A stretch of 64,000 nt of DNA from Aspidiotus rigidus (GCA_035079385.1 JAVHKY010000003.1:13619501-13683500), one strand, 5' to 3'; positions 20,561-32,155 are shown, counted from the first letter of the stretch. Translations and numbers: made by a program. Notes: a model not told the origin generated them from the sequence alone.

Positions 20561-21888
20561 GAATGCTATGGATTGGGTGTAGCCGTCTACAAATGGTATT
20601 GATACCTCCAACTAGGTAAAAGGTTGAACTACAATTTTCCATGTCCGACGTTTGAAAATCTTTTAAATTCGACGGCATGGTATTACATTATCACTATAGG
20701 AGGGGGCTCGTCAAATTTCGAATTAGGTAGAAGTTCAGTGAAAATATACAACTTGTCAAAGTATACCTTCTAGATTTCAGTCTAACCATACTCCGGATGA
20801 AACTTATTCCTACTTTTATACCTAAAAAGGTTTTTTTGGAGCCTTTATCAGTTATTTATTTTGTCTGGACTGCAGATGTAGCAGACCTCTTCGCTACCCG
20901 CATGAGCAGAAGATACATTAGGCAGAATCTGCGAACTTGGCGAGTTTCAGGAATCAAAGATCTCAAACTTATTAATCCTGGTAAAATATTGAGATTACCC
21001 TACGACAGTTTTCCAATCTCGAATAAAACGTACTCATTAAAAGCTTCTCTTTTTGTATATCTCTGTCTGTGACTGCAAATATCTTTCCCATTTTTTCTTT
21101 CTAATTTTCGAGTCAATTTTCATGATGCCGTGTAAGGAAAATGCAACGTTGGATTAATATTATCCAGAATTTTCTGAAATTGTTGGAGTTCGTGTGAAGA
21201 CTGTTGGTTTTCTATTTACCCTAAATGCAAGCAATTTATATCAACGTAACACGGCGACCTAAGTTCTTTACGAGCCTGCGAACAAAATGTTAATTCGTAA
21301 GCTTTGAGAGGGGTACTTCTTCATACGTCGATATCATTCTTGCACAAATAATTCATTATCTAACACATACTCATGTTCGAAATGCTTTTCAATTAAGTAA
21401 TTCACACGTTTAGAGCGTAATTCACATCATTCGGTTTTTTTTTTTTAAATTGAGAAATTTATACGTGTCGATTTACAGCCTTGAGTTACGCACTCCTATG
21501 TATTCGAGAACGAAAATTTTCGGCGTTGACGTAAAAAACATTAAAAAAGAAATTCTCACTGGAAGACTGAAATTCGGTTTCATAATTCTTTCAAATCGAG
21601 TAATGACCTCATAGTATTGGCCCCCTAAAACCTACTTCCCAATCTTCTGAATTTTTATTTTCGCGAGAAAAAGCTTACAATACTCTGCTCACTAAGTGTC
21701 TATTCGTCACCTGTATGAAAAGTCGTAAGATCTTACGAAAAGGCCTACTTTTCCTCATTTTATTGAGTTAGAGAGAGTCCAGGCCATGTTTTTTGTAAGT
21801 GCTGCACTCAGCGAATCAACTTCTATTTTAATGGTAAATCATTTCTTTCGACTTTGCATAATTTCTTTGTAGTTCTTAATTCAATCGG

Positions 21889-21902
21889 GCTCCACGTGGA
21901 GC
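21889..21902. promoter_or_regulatory. Candidate E-box palindrome, distal (LAAO copy 2)
   Basis: GCTCCACGTGGAGC, identical to the site upstream of copy 1, about 355 bp upstream of the TATA box. Confidence 0.45.
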
Positions 21903-22036
21903 AGTCCTGATTAACGGAAACGTTCGAAAGGGGGTCAAGGAAAAACATTTATCATATACATTTGATATGAACCAATGATTTCAAAACAAATCGTATTTCC
22001 TTCAGTTTTATATAATTTCTTCTCTTTTAATCAGTC

Positions 22037-22048
22037 TCCACGTGTGGA
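22037..22048. promoter_or_regulatory. Candidate E-box site, proximal (LAAO copy 2)
   Basis: TCCACGTGTGGA is the reverse complement of the proximal site upstream of copy 1, as expected from the inverted arrangement. It lies about 210 bp upstream of the TATA box. Confidence 0.35.
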
Positions 22049-22255
22049 AATCAAGGTTGACGCACGCGTCCGGAAGATGGACGAGGGGAGTCTTTTATCA
22101 TATTCATTTTATGTGAACCCGCATCGTATGTAATGACATACGCAAGTGAGCTAACCTTTATTTTTCTCTTCTGTTAGGGTAATTTCATCATCGTATGATT
22201 AATTTCTGTTTACGCGTTTAATGAAATTTGGCGGGGATTTGCACGACTCTTAGGG

Positions 22256-22263
22256 TATATAAG
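22256..22263 (+). promoter_or_regulatory. TATA box of LAAO copy 2
   Basis: TATATAAG lies 139 bp upstream of the start codon in a block conserved with copy 1. The presumed start of transcription is in the conserved GTATATTCAACAG about 25-30 bp further on. Confidence 0.65.
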
Positions 22264-22401
22264 CGCGAGCAAAAGCTCGTATATTCAACAGTTATCGCAA
22301 TTGTTTCTACTAGAAAAAGCTCTAGTTGAAGACGTTCGTGCTTCAGAAGAGGTTTCCCTTCTGTTTTCTGTTTAGAGAATCATAATTATTCTCCTATAGT
22401 C

Positions 22402-24174
22402 ATGATGTCTTGTAAAATTCGTGCGATGCTACGTTATTTTGTGATCGTCGCGTTCTTGATCGAATATTGTGCGGCGGAGATCACTCACGTTAATAACTTG
22501 ATTGTCGGCGGCGGACCCTCTGGCTTGTATACGGCGTGGCGACTATCGTCTCAGGATGGTCGACCTAATGAAACAACGGCGGTATACGAATGGTCTCCAG
22601 TTCGTGCAGGTGGTCGGATCTTTACCAAAACGTTTCCACAAGGGCAGCATTTGGAACTCGGAGGAATGCGATTCATGGACGAGCAACCAATCGTGCAAGA
22701 GCTCCTCACTAAACTAGATTTACAGAAGGACGTTGTAGACTTTCCGATGACCGATGATCGTCTTTACTATCTGCGAGGAATACATGTCTACAACTCTTCA
22801 ATCGAGAAGGATGGTGTGCCCTACCGAACCCATGTACCGAAATTCCGGAATATGCCTCCGTCCACATTGTTCAATATGGTTGCAAAACACATAGTGGGTG
22901 ACAACTCACCAACGACGACGGCTGAATGGTGCGACTTTTTCGATACTGGTGTTCTACCGAAGACGTTCAACAGTTCCGTCTTCAAACCGGGAGATATTGT
23001 TGGAAATATTGGTTATTGGAATCTGATGCTTGATCAACTCGGTAGTGAAGCATTCCACTACGTTGCAGATGCTGAAGGATATACATCAAATGTCATAAAC
23101 CAAAATGCAGCTTTGGCCATTCACAGGAACAGCGAATTCGATCACCCAGTTGATTTCAAGACGCTCAAGAAGGGCTTTTCTTCCTTATTTGAGAAACTGT
23201 TGGGCGAAGTCAAGAAACAGAAGGTTCAAGTTTTGTTCAGTCAGAGGTTGACTCAGTTCTATTGGAACAATGATACGAAGAAGTTCCACAGCACGTTCGA
23301 GAAGTACGACGCTACCGGCATGTCAACTGGAATTAAGTCCTACGTTATCAGTGATACGTTAACCTTATGCGTGCCGAAACATTCAATTGATATGATACAC
23401 GAAAGTGAGGTTGTCGGAAGTTGGAACGATGCAGAACGGAAAGTCCTGAAGAACGAATTGGGAAGATTCTACATCGAATCTATTATTCAACAGCCAGCGT
23501 ACAAAATTGGTCTTCTATACAAGGAACCGTGGTGGCTGGACGCTCCGTTTCCGCCGAGCCTTACAAAGTATTTCGAGTTGGCTAAAACTGGTAATTTGAA
23601 CTTCGGGCCGACGGTAACCGATCTTCCTCTTCGGCAAATTTACTACATGGGCGATAATTCGCAGAACTCGGATTCCTATTATGGTATTTTGGCGAGTTAC
23701 GACGACACGCAATTCCCGAAGTTTTGGAGAGTGTTGGAACAGACACCTGCCGAAAACGCTACGAAACCTTTTTCCGAAGATTTCAAACCGCTATTTGATG
23801 GCACTCCTGTACCGCAGACCATGTTGGACGTCTTACGGAAGCAGCTGAGTTTGGTGCATTACAACTCTACTAAAATGGATGCCCCAGAAGCTGAATCTGG
23901 TTTCTTCATGAATTGGGATCTTCCTCCGTACGGCGCCGGATTTCATACGTGGAAAGCGCATTACAAACTCCGGGACGCTCAGTACTACATGACACGGCCA
24001 GGCGAAAAATTCGGAGTCCCCATTTTCGTAGCAGGATCGGCGTATTCGAATACCCAGGGTTGGGTAGAAGGTGCTCTTGACACGGCTGAATCCATTCTAA
24101 TTGATAAATTCAAGCTGTCGCCGGTAACCGATCTTAAGAATTATACGTTGATCTGCCGCCCGCCCGGCAAATAA
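22402..24174 (+). CDS. Secreted L-amino-acid oxidase-like flavoprotein, copy 2
   Basis: This is a 590-residue intronless gene. Residues 1-25 form a signal peptide (hydrophobic core FVIVAFLI, cleavage likely after CAA). FAD contacts are G36xG38xxG41, E63 at the end of the second strand, G70-G71-R72 and the C-terminal GW at 553-554. L84-F91 is LELGGMRF, with R90 in the substrate-binding position of characterised LAAOs. Length and layout match secreted LAAO-type flavoproteins. Compared with copy 1 there are about eight substitutions in the mature protein, while the first dozen residues differ more (MMSCKIRAMLRYF against MSLAMLCYC). No stop or frameshift is seen, so both genes look functional. 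Lack of introns suggests retrotransposition or horizontal acquisition; the sequence alone does not decide. Confidence 0.9.
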   Translation: MMSCKIRAMLRYFVIVAFLIEYCAAEITHVNNLIVGGGPSGLYTAWRLSSQDGRPNETTAVYEWSPVRAGGRIFTKTFPQGQHLELGGMRFMDEQPIVQELLTKLDLQKDVVDFPMTDDRLYYLRGIHVYNSSIEKDGVPYRTHVPKFRNMPPSTLFNMVAKHIVGDNSPTTTAEWCDFFDTGVLPKTFNSSVFKPGDIVGNIGYWNLMLDQLGSEAFHYVADAEGYTSNVINQNAALAIHRNSEFDHPVDFKTLKKGFSSLFEKLLGEVKKQKVQVLFSQRLTQFYWNNDTKKFHSTFEKYDATGMSTGIKSYVISDTLTLCVPKHSIDMIHESEVVGSWNDAERKVLKNELGRFYIESIIQQPAYKIGLLYKEPWWLDAPFPPSLTKYFELAKTGNLNFGPTVTDLPLRQIYYMGDNSQNSDSYYGILASYDDTQFPKFWRVLEQTPAENATKPFSEDFKPLFDGTPVPQTMLDVLRKQLSLVHYNSTKMDAPEAESGFFMNWDLPPYGAGFHTWKAHYKLRDAQYYMTRPGEKFGVPIFVAGSAYSNTQGWVEGALDTAESILIDKFKLSPVTDLKNYTLICRPPGK

Positions 24175-24353
24175 GTAAAAACAATATCTCGTTTTGTAGG
24201 TACTTATCAAACAATTATCGTGTTTATAAATTTCTCTTAAAGAATTCAAATCCTAGATTGTTTTCTTGAAATAATTTTAATTGATCATGTTTTATTAAAC
24301 TAATGCGAGTTGTACAATTTTTAATTATTGTTTAGTTATTTAAGTAGCTCGTT

Positions 24354-24359
24354 AATAAA
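24354..24359 (+). promoter_or_regulatory. Polyadenylation signal of LAAO copy 2
   Basis: AATAAA about 180 bp after the stop codon, conserved in position with copy 1. Confidence 0.6.
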
Positions 24360-24436
24360 AATTTGTGCAAATTATGTGGTCGTTTCATGTCTAATGGTTA
24401 CTACGGTTTATGAGGAAGAAGCTCGAAGAGAAAATG

Positions 24437-24825
24437 AAAACAACATTTTTATGATGTAATTTTCTAGAAAAACTGCCAAATTCATTATCAATGGGTATTA
24501 TTTATTTTGATCTGAGGTTAGAATCCAGATCAATTATGAATATGCATTCTCCAAACCATTAATATGTGTACAGTATCTCCGATTGAAACTGAAAAATCCC
24601 CCATAAAATAGGTTCACCACTCGCCTCAATTTTCATGGATACTACTTCTAATTTTCAGTGCAGTATCTCATGAAGTAAGGAACTAGTATTATCACCATTC
24701 AAGGACTTGCGAAAAAATGTGATCAACGTTCAGTGGAAAAAATGAGGAACATCTACGAAAATTGAATTCACGACTCTTATTATGATTGTCGTGTTCCCGA
24801 AGTCTGTAATATATAAGTAAAATTA
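24437..24825. other. No gene; short foldback-like trace
   Basis: CCCCCATAAAATAGGTTCACC at 24,599-24,619 resembles a worn right-type foldback terminus. Nothing else is recognised between the LAAO arm and the direct duplicate. Confidence 0.3.
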
Positions 24826-25170
24826 TTACATTCGCGTGCATGATCAAAACCAAAAAAAAAAATAAAAATAAATCGTAAATCTGACGTGTCCAGTCTCGCC
24901 ACCACCATTAGCAATGGAATCTCAACTCATTCGACGTGATTGTTGATTGCGTTTGTAACCAAGAATGGACCCGAGTTTTCTATCTACAATGCAGTTCCGT
25001 GGAAGAGGCAGTAGATGACAAAAAGAAGTGTTTTGCGAAGTTGAAAGTTAAATAGACGCCAACACTGCCAAGTCGCGTTCGTAATATTTTTGGTCCTTAA
25101 TTACGATATACCCGAATGGGTGGCGTATAGCCTTATATTCCGGAATCAGAAAAACGATTATAAGACCAGG
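24826..25170. repeat. Direct duplicate, copy 2
   Basis: Same-orientation match to 13,981-14,332. Here the coding end continues beyond the duplicated block, so this is probably the donor or more complete copy. Confidence 0.8.
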
Positions 25171-25239
25171 CGACAATGGTAGAAAAGGGCTATCTTTCTC
25201 ATAATTACGGACTACTTGACGTAGTTTTGAACCAAACAT
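25048..25239 (-). CDS. C-terminal coding segment, protein not recognised
   Basis: The minus-strand frame reads LRQVVRNYEKDSPFLPLSPG, then LIIVFLIPEYKAIRHPFGYI, then VIKDQKYYERDLAVLASI and a TAA. The last 41 codons and the stop are shared with the truncated duplicate at 14,209. An ATG opens the 63-codon frame, but the segment reads more like the last exon of a longer gene. No clear acceptor was found just upstream (higher coordinates), and no further exon was recognised. I cannot name the family. The shared frame is the only evidence that it is coding. Confidence 0.4.
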   Translation of the reverse strand: MFGSKLRQVVRNYEKDSPFLPLSPGLIIVFLIPEYKAIRHPFGYIVIKDQKYYERDLAVLASI

Positions 25240-27950
25240 TTTTAATGAGCGGGAAAGTCATCAACAGAAACTAATATTTGAATAATTTATGACTAGATAA
25301 GGTTTGTTCGGCGGAAGATGGCGTTATACTGAACATGAAAGTTTTCCCCGAATGTAAACTGAACTCCTCCTCTCCTCTTGGTTGGCTCCCGTAATGACTC
25401 TGTGTCACTCTATTCAAAAACGGTTAATTATCACGATTTTGCTTCCACAGGTCAAGACGTTCGAATGAAAAAGAGAAGTAGCCAGCCAGGTATTAAACAC
25501 TGCGTTTCGCGAGAAAAACCGCCAGACAAACTTTGATGTTTGGGGAATTCTTATAATTAGCGTCGCTTTTCAAATTTCTTTCTCGCAGCCTTGAATCTTT
25601 CGAAGAGAAGATTATTCGTTTGTCTTGCGAACAGATTATGAACGAAGTTTAAAAATAATAACATCGTTGAAAGAAAAATGAAAATTTAATAATTAATTAT
25701 CGTAACACTCTTTTGTATTCGCACGTTCTTTTTAAAAAAAAAAAAAAAACTGTTTCAGTATTTCGAAAGCGAAGGCGTCTTTTCCGAACGAGAAGAAAAT
25801 AATAATGTACGGTTAAAATGAGAATTTAATTAGAATTTTAGCTGAAATTGTCGAAGAAAGATCATCGGAAAATAGTTCCTTAGCGCAATTACGCTGCGCT
25901 GCTTTTTTTCTTTGTGAGCCGAACACAATCAGTTATGATTTTTTCCGATAAAATTATTTATTAGTACACATTATTCTTTCGTTATGCGTATGATTAAGAC
26001 AGTGCAACGGGCACTAGAGCACTTTGACCACCAGACCTGGATTTCGGGGTAGGCAAGGAAGGCAGCTGCACAGCGAGGAACAAATTTTTCCTAATCCTCT
26101 TTTTTTTTTTTTTTCATTGTGACGAAAACGAAAAAAGGAAATTAATCCTCCCGCCCACAATAATTATTTATCGTTATACTTTTAATTTTCGAAAGAAAAC
26201 GCTGCAAGTGGCGCTGAATATGCAAACTGTTGAACGATTGAGAGAGCGAAAAATTTTTAGTGGCGGCAGAAAGATTTTTCTTAATCCCTGAGAGAAGATA
26301 CGAAATGAGGTGGCAAGTTTTGAACTGCATACAGTGGCTGGAGGAGTACATCCGCCCCTGTTGACCATAATTTTGGCCACGTAGTAGATTATGAATCCCG
26401 TCATTTACCCCTACACAAATTCATCAATATTGGAGCGAAGACAGTTCACTTTACAGTTCACCGCACCTCAGTTAATCCAAGAACGCCTCTGAGACAAAAA
26501 TTCACAAGCTCGGCTATGATTTCATCACAAAACAGGCGGGACCTTAAAATATAAATGAAGTCATTTACCAGTAGACATGAAACATGATCTTTACTTACTT
26601 TCTTCTGCCAGAAAAATTCTCTTTTATATTTACTCTATACAAGGTCCCTATTAGGCTGAAGCTAGTCTTATACTGGGTTAATAATGGGGACGAATGTGTG
26701 AGCCCTTAGTCTAATGCGCAGTATACAACAGACTTATACTGGACCAAGAACAGTTCATTCGCTGTGTCGAGTGGATACCATTTGCAGTTTGAGGGAATCC
26801 TTGGTGAGTCTCTTGGCACTACCGATTTCCATGGAGAGACGAATCTTGGCAAAATAAAACACAAAGAATAAAGAAAGAATTGTCCATCCCTCTTCCCTAA
26901 CTTTAAACACTACACTGCACTGTCATTTATACAAAATTTTCGTATACACGCGGACAATGTATACGGATATGATTAGTTTAACGTTCCCAAATTTCGTGTA
27001 AATTTAAGTTACAATATCATATATAGTACATGTAATTCAGAAGCTTTTCTCTTGTTTAACGAAATCGTATATTGTTGCCTTTTTGACCCTACATAACCTC
27101 ATGCTTACATTACTCACTGTATACGTACGGTATTACGTTTTGACTAAAGAAACACTCGGGCCCTCTCTTTCTTTCTTACGCTGCTGTTTACATCCGTTAG
27201 TATTCGTATACTTGTTTCACAACCACATTACGTTAATCTCCAACTTCCCTATCTCGAGTTTCTCCATTTTTTTGCGGTAAATTCAACATTTTTTCGAGAA
27301 AACCATGTTATTTGTTACACGTCGGTGTAGAACAATGAATGAAAGACGAAATAGCGTTGCGGAACGAACGGAAACACTAAACTATTAAATCCTGAAAATT
27401 GTTCATCTCTTGTCCAAATCAGACACGATGAGAACTCACTCAAATTCGCGTTGATGAAAAAGTGAAATTTTTTCTTCTGTAAACATCTTTCAACGATAAA
27501 CCCGCGCTCTTATGCGCACACATATTTTGCCACATGCGTGTCTTCGAGACTAAAAAACATCGACCTAAGAGTTTGAAAATATCTCGGTCATTCAAAAACT
27601 CTCAAATATCAATGGTCTTCTGAGGAGGGTGGTAACTGACTAGTCTACGAAACAATAAAACAACAATTTTTCCCTAATTAACGAGAAATGTACACGGTTT
27701 CTTTTCCAACATTTGAACCAAGATATGGACAACTTATCAGCAGTAGAGGAAGGAGATATCAACACAGATCATCGACCTCAAATGATTCAGAAAGAGGGAA
27801 GAGAGATTGGGTGGGAAAACACCCAAGTCAAATAAAGTCTCGACACAATTTTAGAATTTTATATGCTCATAAGATTGGGACTACTAGGAGAAACCGTCCG
27901 GTTTTCTGACACGTTTGATGTCACCATCAGTGACCTTTAACTACTTTAGA
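25240..27950. other. No recognisable gene
   Basis: AT-rich intergenic DNA. Positions 26,670-26,770 carry the TTATACTGGACCAAGAA-type dispersed motif. Positions 27,900-27,945 (GTTTGATGTCACCATCAGTG) match the recurring TGATGACGTCATCAGTGACC family motif. No open frame resembles a known protein. Confidence 0.35.
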
Positions 27951-28263
27951 GACTTGAAAAACTTTCCACCTGCGCTACTTTCAACTAAGCCTAATAGGTT
28001 ATTATACAGTATACTACGCTATATTAGGCATACACGCTAGACTATAATTTCGTGCACTAGGCCTCTAGGCTATTGAGGCTTATACTAGGTGTCGGACTTC
28101 GTAGGTAGGCCGATCATAACTTATGCTAAGCTATAATATACACAAGAAGCATCAAATGCGTCCGTCAGCCATTCAGCTAGTTGAAATAATAAAAAGTAGG
28201 TGGGAGGAGGGGGCTGATTTTGACTGGGACTATTGATGAAAAACTTTTACGAAAATCCGTCAC

Positions 28264-28500
28264 GTTTTTTAGGAGGAAACCTGTTCTATGGGGGGTTATT
28301 CTGAAAAATCTACCGTACGCCGCGCGTCGTGAGGCAAACACTGAGGTACCCGAAATTTTTTCAAGTTCCAACTTTATACTTATGTATAGTTCGATGGTCA
28401 CAATTTTTTTCCAAGTCCAACTACGAAGCTCACAGCTAACTAGGTCATCTTCCCCCTACACTAGGCTTTCTTTATAGAGGGTTTAACATTTTCCTAGAAA
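28264..28500. mobile_element. Foldback-family fragment
   Basis: GGAAACCTGTTCTATGGGGG, then a GC-rich GTACGCCGCGCG block and two ~45 bp-type units (TTTTTTCAAGTTCCAACTT...). This is the same order as in the 14.5 kb element. The right terminus is missing. Confidence 0.5.
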
Positions 28501-29214
28501 AACTGTCACTTCTTATGACGTCATCAGTGACTTTGACCGTTCTCTATTTTGGGACCTGTATCCTGTGCCTCCATTACATTAGACCTAACGTACAGTACAC
28601 TAGGCTACAGTAAGGCTAATACAGTAATATTACAATAATACCATAGGGATGCACTAAAGTTAGCTTCTGTGCTGTGTCAAGGTTTTACACTCCTTCACTC
28701 AGGTTTAGAGATTTCTCATTAAAAACCAGCATCACCTCACATCACTCAAAATGGATCTATAGTGACCATCAACGAGATAACCAAAAATATGGCCAATTCT
28801 TCAACACAGAAACTGTACACGGACGATTGTACAGAAGTAGACCTATAAAACTTTCGAATTCTCAAATCGTGCGCCTCAAATCCTCGGGGAAGCACCTTAA
28901 CAGACTGGGCATTAGACAATGATTTTGACATGTTTCATGTCTTTGCTCTGGCCTGAATTTCGAAATTTGCGTGCGCGTGCGTGCGTGCAATACTAGCTTA
29001 GTACTAGCTTAGTATACTAGACTAGGCTTCATTATACCAGCCCTGATGTACATTATACTGTCGTAAACTTTTAATCTCCCTTATTTCATCGTTTATTTCT
29101 CGTGCGTCAAACCTTCTAGTGTCGAGTCATCCGGCAACGAAATTACAGCGGTACGCTTAACGCGAATCTCTCCTTCTTATTCTCAATTAGGAATAGAGAC
29201 CGTGGAAGAGGATT

Positions 29215-29237
29215 GCAGTCGCGGTAGCCGCGACTGC
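29215..29237. other. Perfect 10 bp hairpin in a GC-rich island
   Basis: GCAGTCGCGG, TAG, CCGCGACTGC. It lies in a 300 bp GC-richer stretch (29,100-29,460) that also holds an unrecognised 75-codon minus-strand frame. Role unknown. Confidence 0.35.
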
Positions 29238-31130
29238 CGAGTATCCGAGCGACGAGAGCTCGATCGCACGGTCGAGGCAGTTGAATTACGAAACTAGCAA
29301 AAGGCGGGTTAGGCATTCGAAAGCGTGTATCGCTGTCTAACGAACGAGACTTAGCCCCGAGCTTGTACACTGTCCATGGACTTAGAAAATTTTCTTTGCG
29401 TACGGATTCGACCAGTTGCCTCGTATTCTCACCTACTACGGATTACGGAACTTAGAAATATTTATCGACGCCTAATATACTAGCTGAGCTATACTATTTG
29501 ACATTGTATACTGGGCTTGCTTCATACTAGACTAGCTTTATATACTAGCTCTTAACTAGACTTATACTGGACAAAGAAGGAGGCGAACGAGCGGACCCAT
29601 CGAGAAGGGCTATGAAACCCGTACCTAATATACAGTATACTAGCTTATTCTGAATAGACTTATACTAGACGTAGAAGGGGGCGAACGAGCGGAGCGAGTG
29701 TTTTCTCTGAGCCCTACCCTAATTTCGAAATTTTTTATACTACCACTATTATACTGGGTACCGCCTTTATAATAAACTATGTAATCAGCTGTGACCCCTC
29801 TCCTTGTATACTACCATTGGGGCTTATACTGGTCCAAACCTCCTTTAGGACAGCTTCATACTAGGCGCTCAGGAGGAAGCTAGGCTGCTTTTATACTACA
29901 GGCTTAGGATACATATGCAGTATACTAGCCTAGTATACTAGGCTTCATTATACTAGCCCTAATATACATTATACTGGCCTAATATACTTGCTAAGCTTTA
30001 CTATTCGAAATCATATACTGCCCTTGTACTAGTATACTAACAGCTTTTATACTAGCCCCGATATACATTATACTAGCCTAGTATACTAGCTAAGCTATAC
30101 TATTGGACATTTTATACTGGGGTGATACTAGGCCCAAACCTCCTTTATTCTAGCTTCATACTTGATCTACGCTTCTTTTATACTGAGGTCTGTAGTAGCA
30201 GTTTATACTAGGTACCACTATAATATACTGGGTATAATAAACTATGTAATCAGCTGTGACCCCAAAATCCTATGCAGTAAACTACTATACTAGCATTAAC
30301 TGTATCCCAATTCCCCATCGAACTGGGCCTAACATTTTATAGGCCCAATATTATACAGTAAACTAGATCAACAAGGGGGTAGGTCTAAGCCTCCTTCATA
30401 CTATGCTTAAACAAGTCTTATGCTGAACCGAGAAAGGGCCCGAGGAAGAGGGCGAACGAGCGGAACGAGTGAGCCCCACAAAAGCTGATAGCTCAAAAAA
30501 TATTTCTCATACTAGGTTCAAGAGACACCAAAATATTTCTCATACAAGACCTATACGACGCCAAGAAAGGTAAGGGGGCAAACGAATAATATCTCACGAA
30601 CATTTGACCTAGTAGAAGCCTAGACTAAAATATTTCAAGATTTAATTAATTTGAATATTGAATAGATCAACCTGATAGCCAACCTTGACCTTGACACTTG
30701 GAAGAATTTCTGCTCTACCCTCCCACCCTAGTTCCGATGACTGACCCCTACCCTAATACGTATAGTAGACCTGAAATGGCTTAAGAAGGCTAGCCTTTCT
30801 TCAAGCTGATTTTTGGAATTGGGAAAGCTGGCCTCTCCGTGTATACTACCTTTATTATACAAGACCTTCATACCAGACTTATGCTAAACCAAGGAAGCGC
30901 CCAAAATATTTCATATCAGATTTCACGCAAGCTGAAGGGTGATAGCCCAAAATGTATCTCATCAGACTTTTGCCCCACGAAAATAGCTCAAAATATTTTC
31001 CCATAAATTTAGACAATTGCTTTATAGGCTTTCTCCGAAGCGTCCAAAAGGCGTGTAGTTCAATGAAAGTAGGGGCAAAAGTGAAGTAATATCTCACAAG
31101 CGCGTGCTTGACCTAGTAGAAGCCTAGATT

Positions 31131-32155
31131 AGAATATTTCAAGACGACTGCTAAAATATAAAAAAGGGGGCATGAAACATGATCTTCATTTATTTGGCTT
31201 CGCCAGAAAATTTTTTTATCATCATTTCAATACTTCACAGGGAAGAGTCACTCTGAACCTGTTTTTCCTTATGGAGTAATTCTTGAGCTGAGAGAGAAAA
31301 CAAGACTGAGTCGCCATGCGCTCAAGTGCCCGGGTCACTTGTTTTCTTTCTTTTTCTCCTTGACTGCAAGATAACGGAAATTCATCTTTCTAATATTTTT
31401 AAAAAATCCGGAGTTTTTTTCTCTACCAAAATCTAGAGCTTAAGAGATCCAGATTCTTTCTAGGTATGTCAAGGTCTTGAAATCAAAATATCCGTATATG
31501 TTCTTGTTTCACTCAGGTCTGGAACCAGAAAGATTTGGTTCCGTTTTGCCTATCAAGATCCAAAATGTAAGAGAACCCCCACAAACAATCATAATGTAGG
31601 CTACGTGTTCCCACAGCCAGACTAACGCGATAAACAACTCAAGAAATTGAGATCATATTCGATAAAAAAGTATAATGACAGTCTCCACGATCGTAGAATA
31701 CACATATTACCATTATTGTGGTATCGAGAAGAGGACAGGAAGAAACTTTTTTGAAGACTGTACGAAAATTTGAAAAATATGTGTACCTCGTAAAAATGAA
31801 ACTCTCCAGGACTCTACAGAAATTCAAAAAATGCTATAAGGCTTTCAATGTTGTGCGAGTTGCATATTTTATCAAATCTCGCTGTAGGACAAACAATGGC
31901 TAGAAATTAATTTTGCGCGAGTTCTTGAAAAACTTGGCGGAATTGAATAAAAGTCACGTAATTCTAGCACTGTACTGTATTTTATTTTTAAAAAGTATAC
32001 ATTTTACGAGGTATTGATGAAATTTTCAAAATTCAATATTGAAGGGGAAAAATTCAAAAGAAAGCTCTTAATGTTTGTCTCTTAATCGATACTACGAGTA
32101 ACACATTTTGGCAAGAATTCAACGAAATTATCGAGATAAATTAATTTGAAAATCA
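31131..32155. other. No recognisable feature
   Basis: AT-rich DNA with short chance frames only. Confidence 0.3.

Larger units (their letters stand above)
18794..21151. other. Spacer between the inverted LAAO arms
   Basis: This is 2.36 kb of unique or repeat DNA. A right-type foldback terminus (CCCATAAAACAGGTTCCCTG) lies at 18,817-18,836, followed by a variant tail to about 18,870. A minus-strand LINE endonuclease remnant and its probable 5' region occupy 19.4-20.6 kb. From 20,600 to 21,151 nothing is recognised. Confidence 0.6.
21152..24436. repeat. Inverted-duplication arm, right (carries LAAO copy 2)
   Basis: Reverse-complement counterpart of 15,427-18,793. Similarity begins near TTAATATTATCCAGAATTTT at the inner end and stops after GCTCGAAGAGAAAA at the outer end. 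With the left arm it forms a large interrupted palindrome with head-to-head genes. Confidence 0.85.
27951..31130. repeat. TATACTAG-rich repeat tract
   Basis: About 3 kb are crowded with TATACTAG, AGTATACTAG and TTATACTGG words spaced every 20-60 bp, together with AGGCCTAA-type words and a recurring GCGAACGAGCGGAGCGAGTG unit at about 29,585, 29,684 and 30,454. A near-duplicate segment (CCGCCTTTATAATAAACTAT... GTAATCAGCTGTGACCCC) occurs at about 29,761-29,800 and 30,225-30,264. Related sequence is found at 48.2-48.76 kb. There is no coding content that I can support. Confidence 0.6.

Noticed and set aside
29143..29370. 75-codon minus-strand frame in a GC-rich island
   Set aside because: Contains a perfect hairpin, no recognisable family and no conservation evidence.
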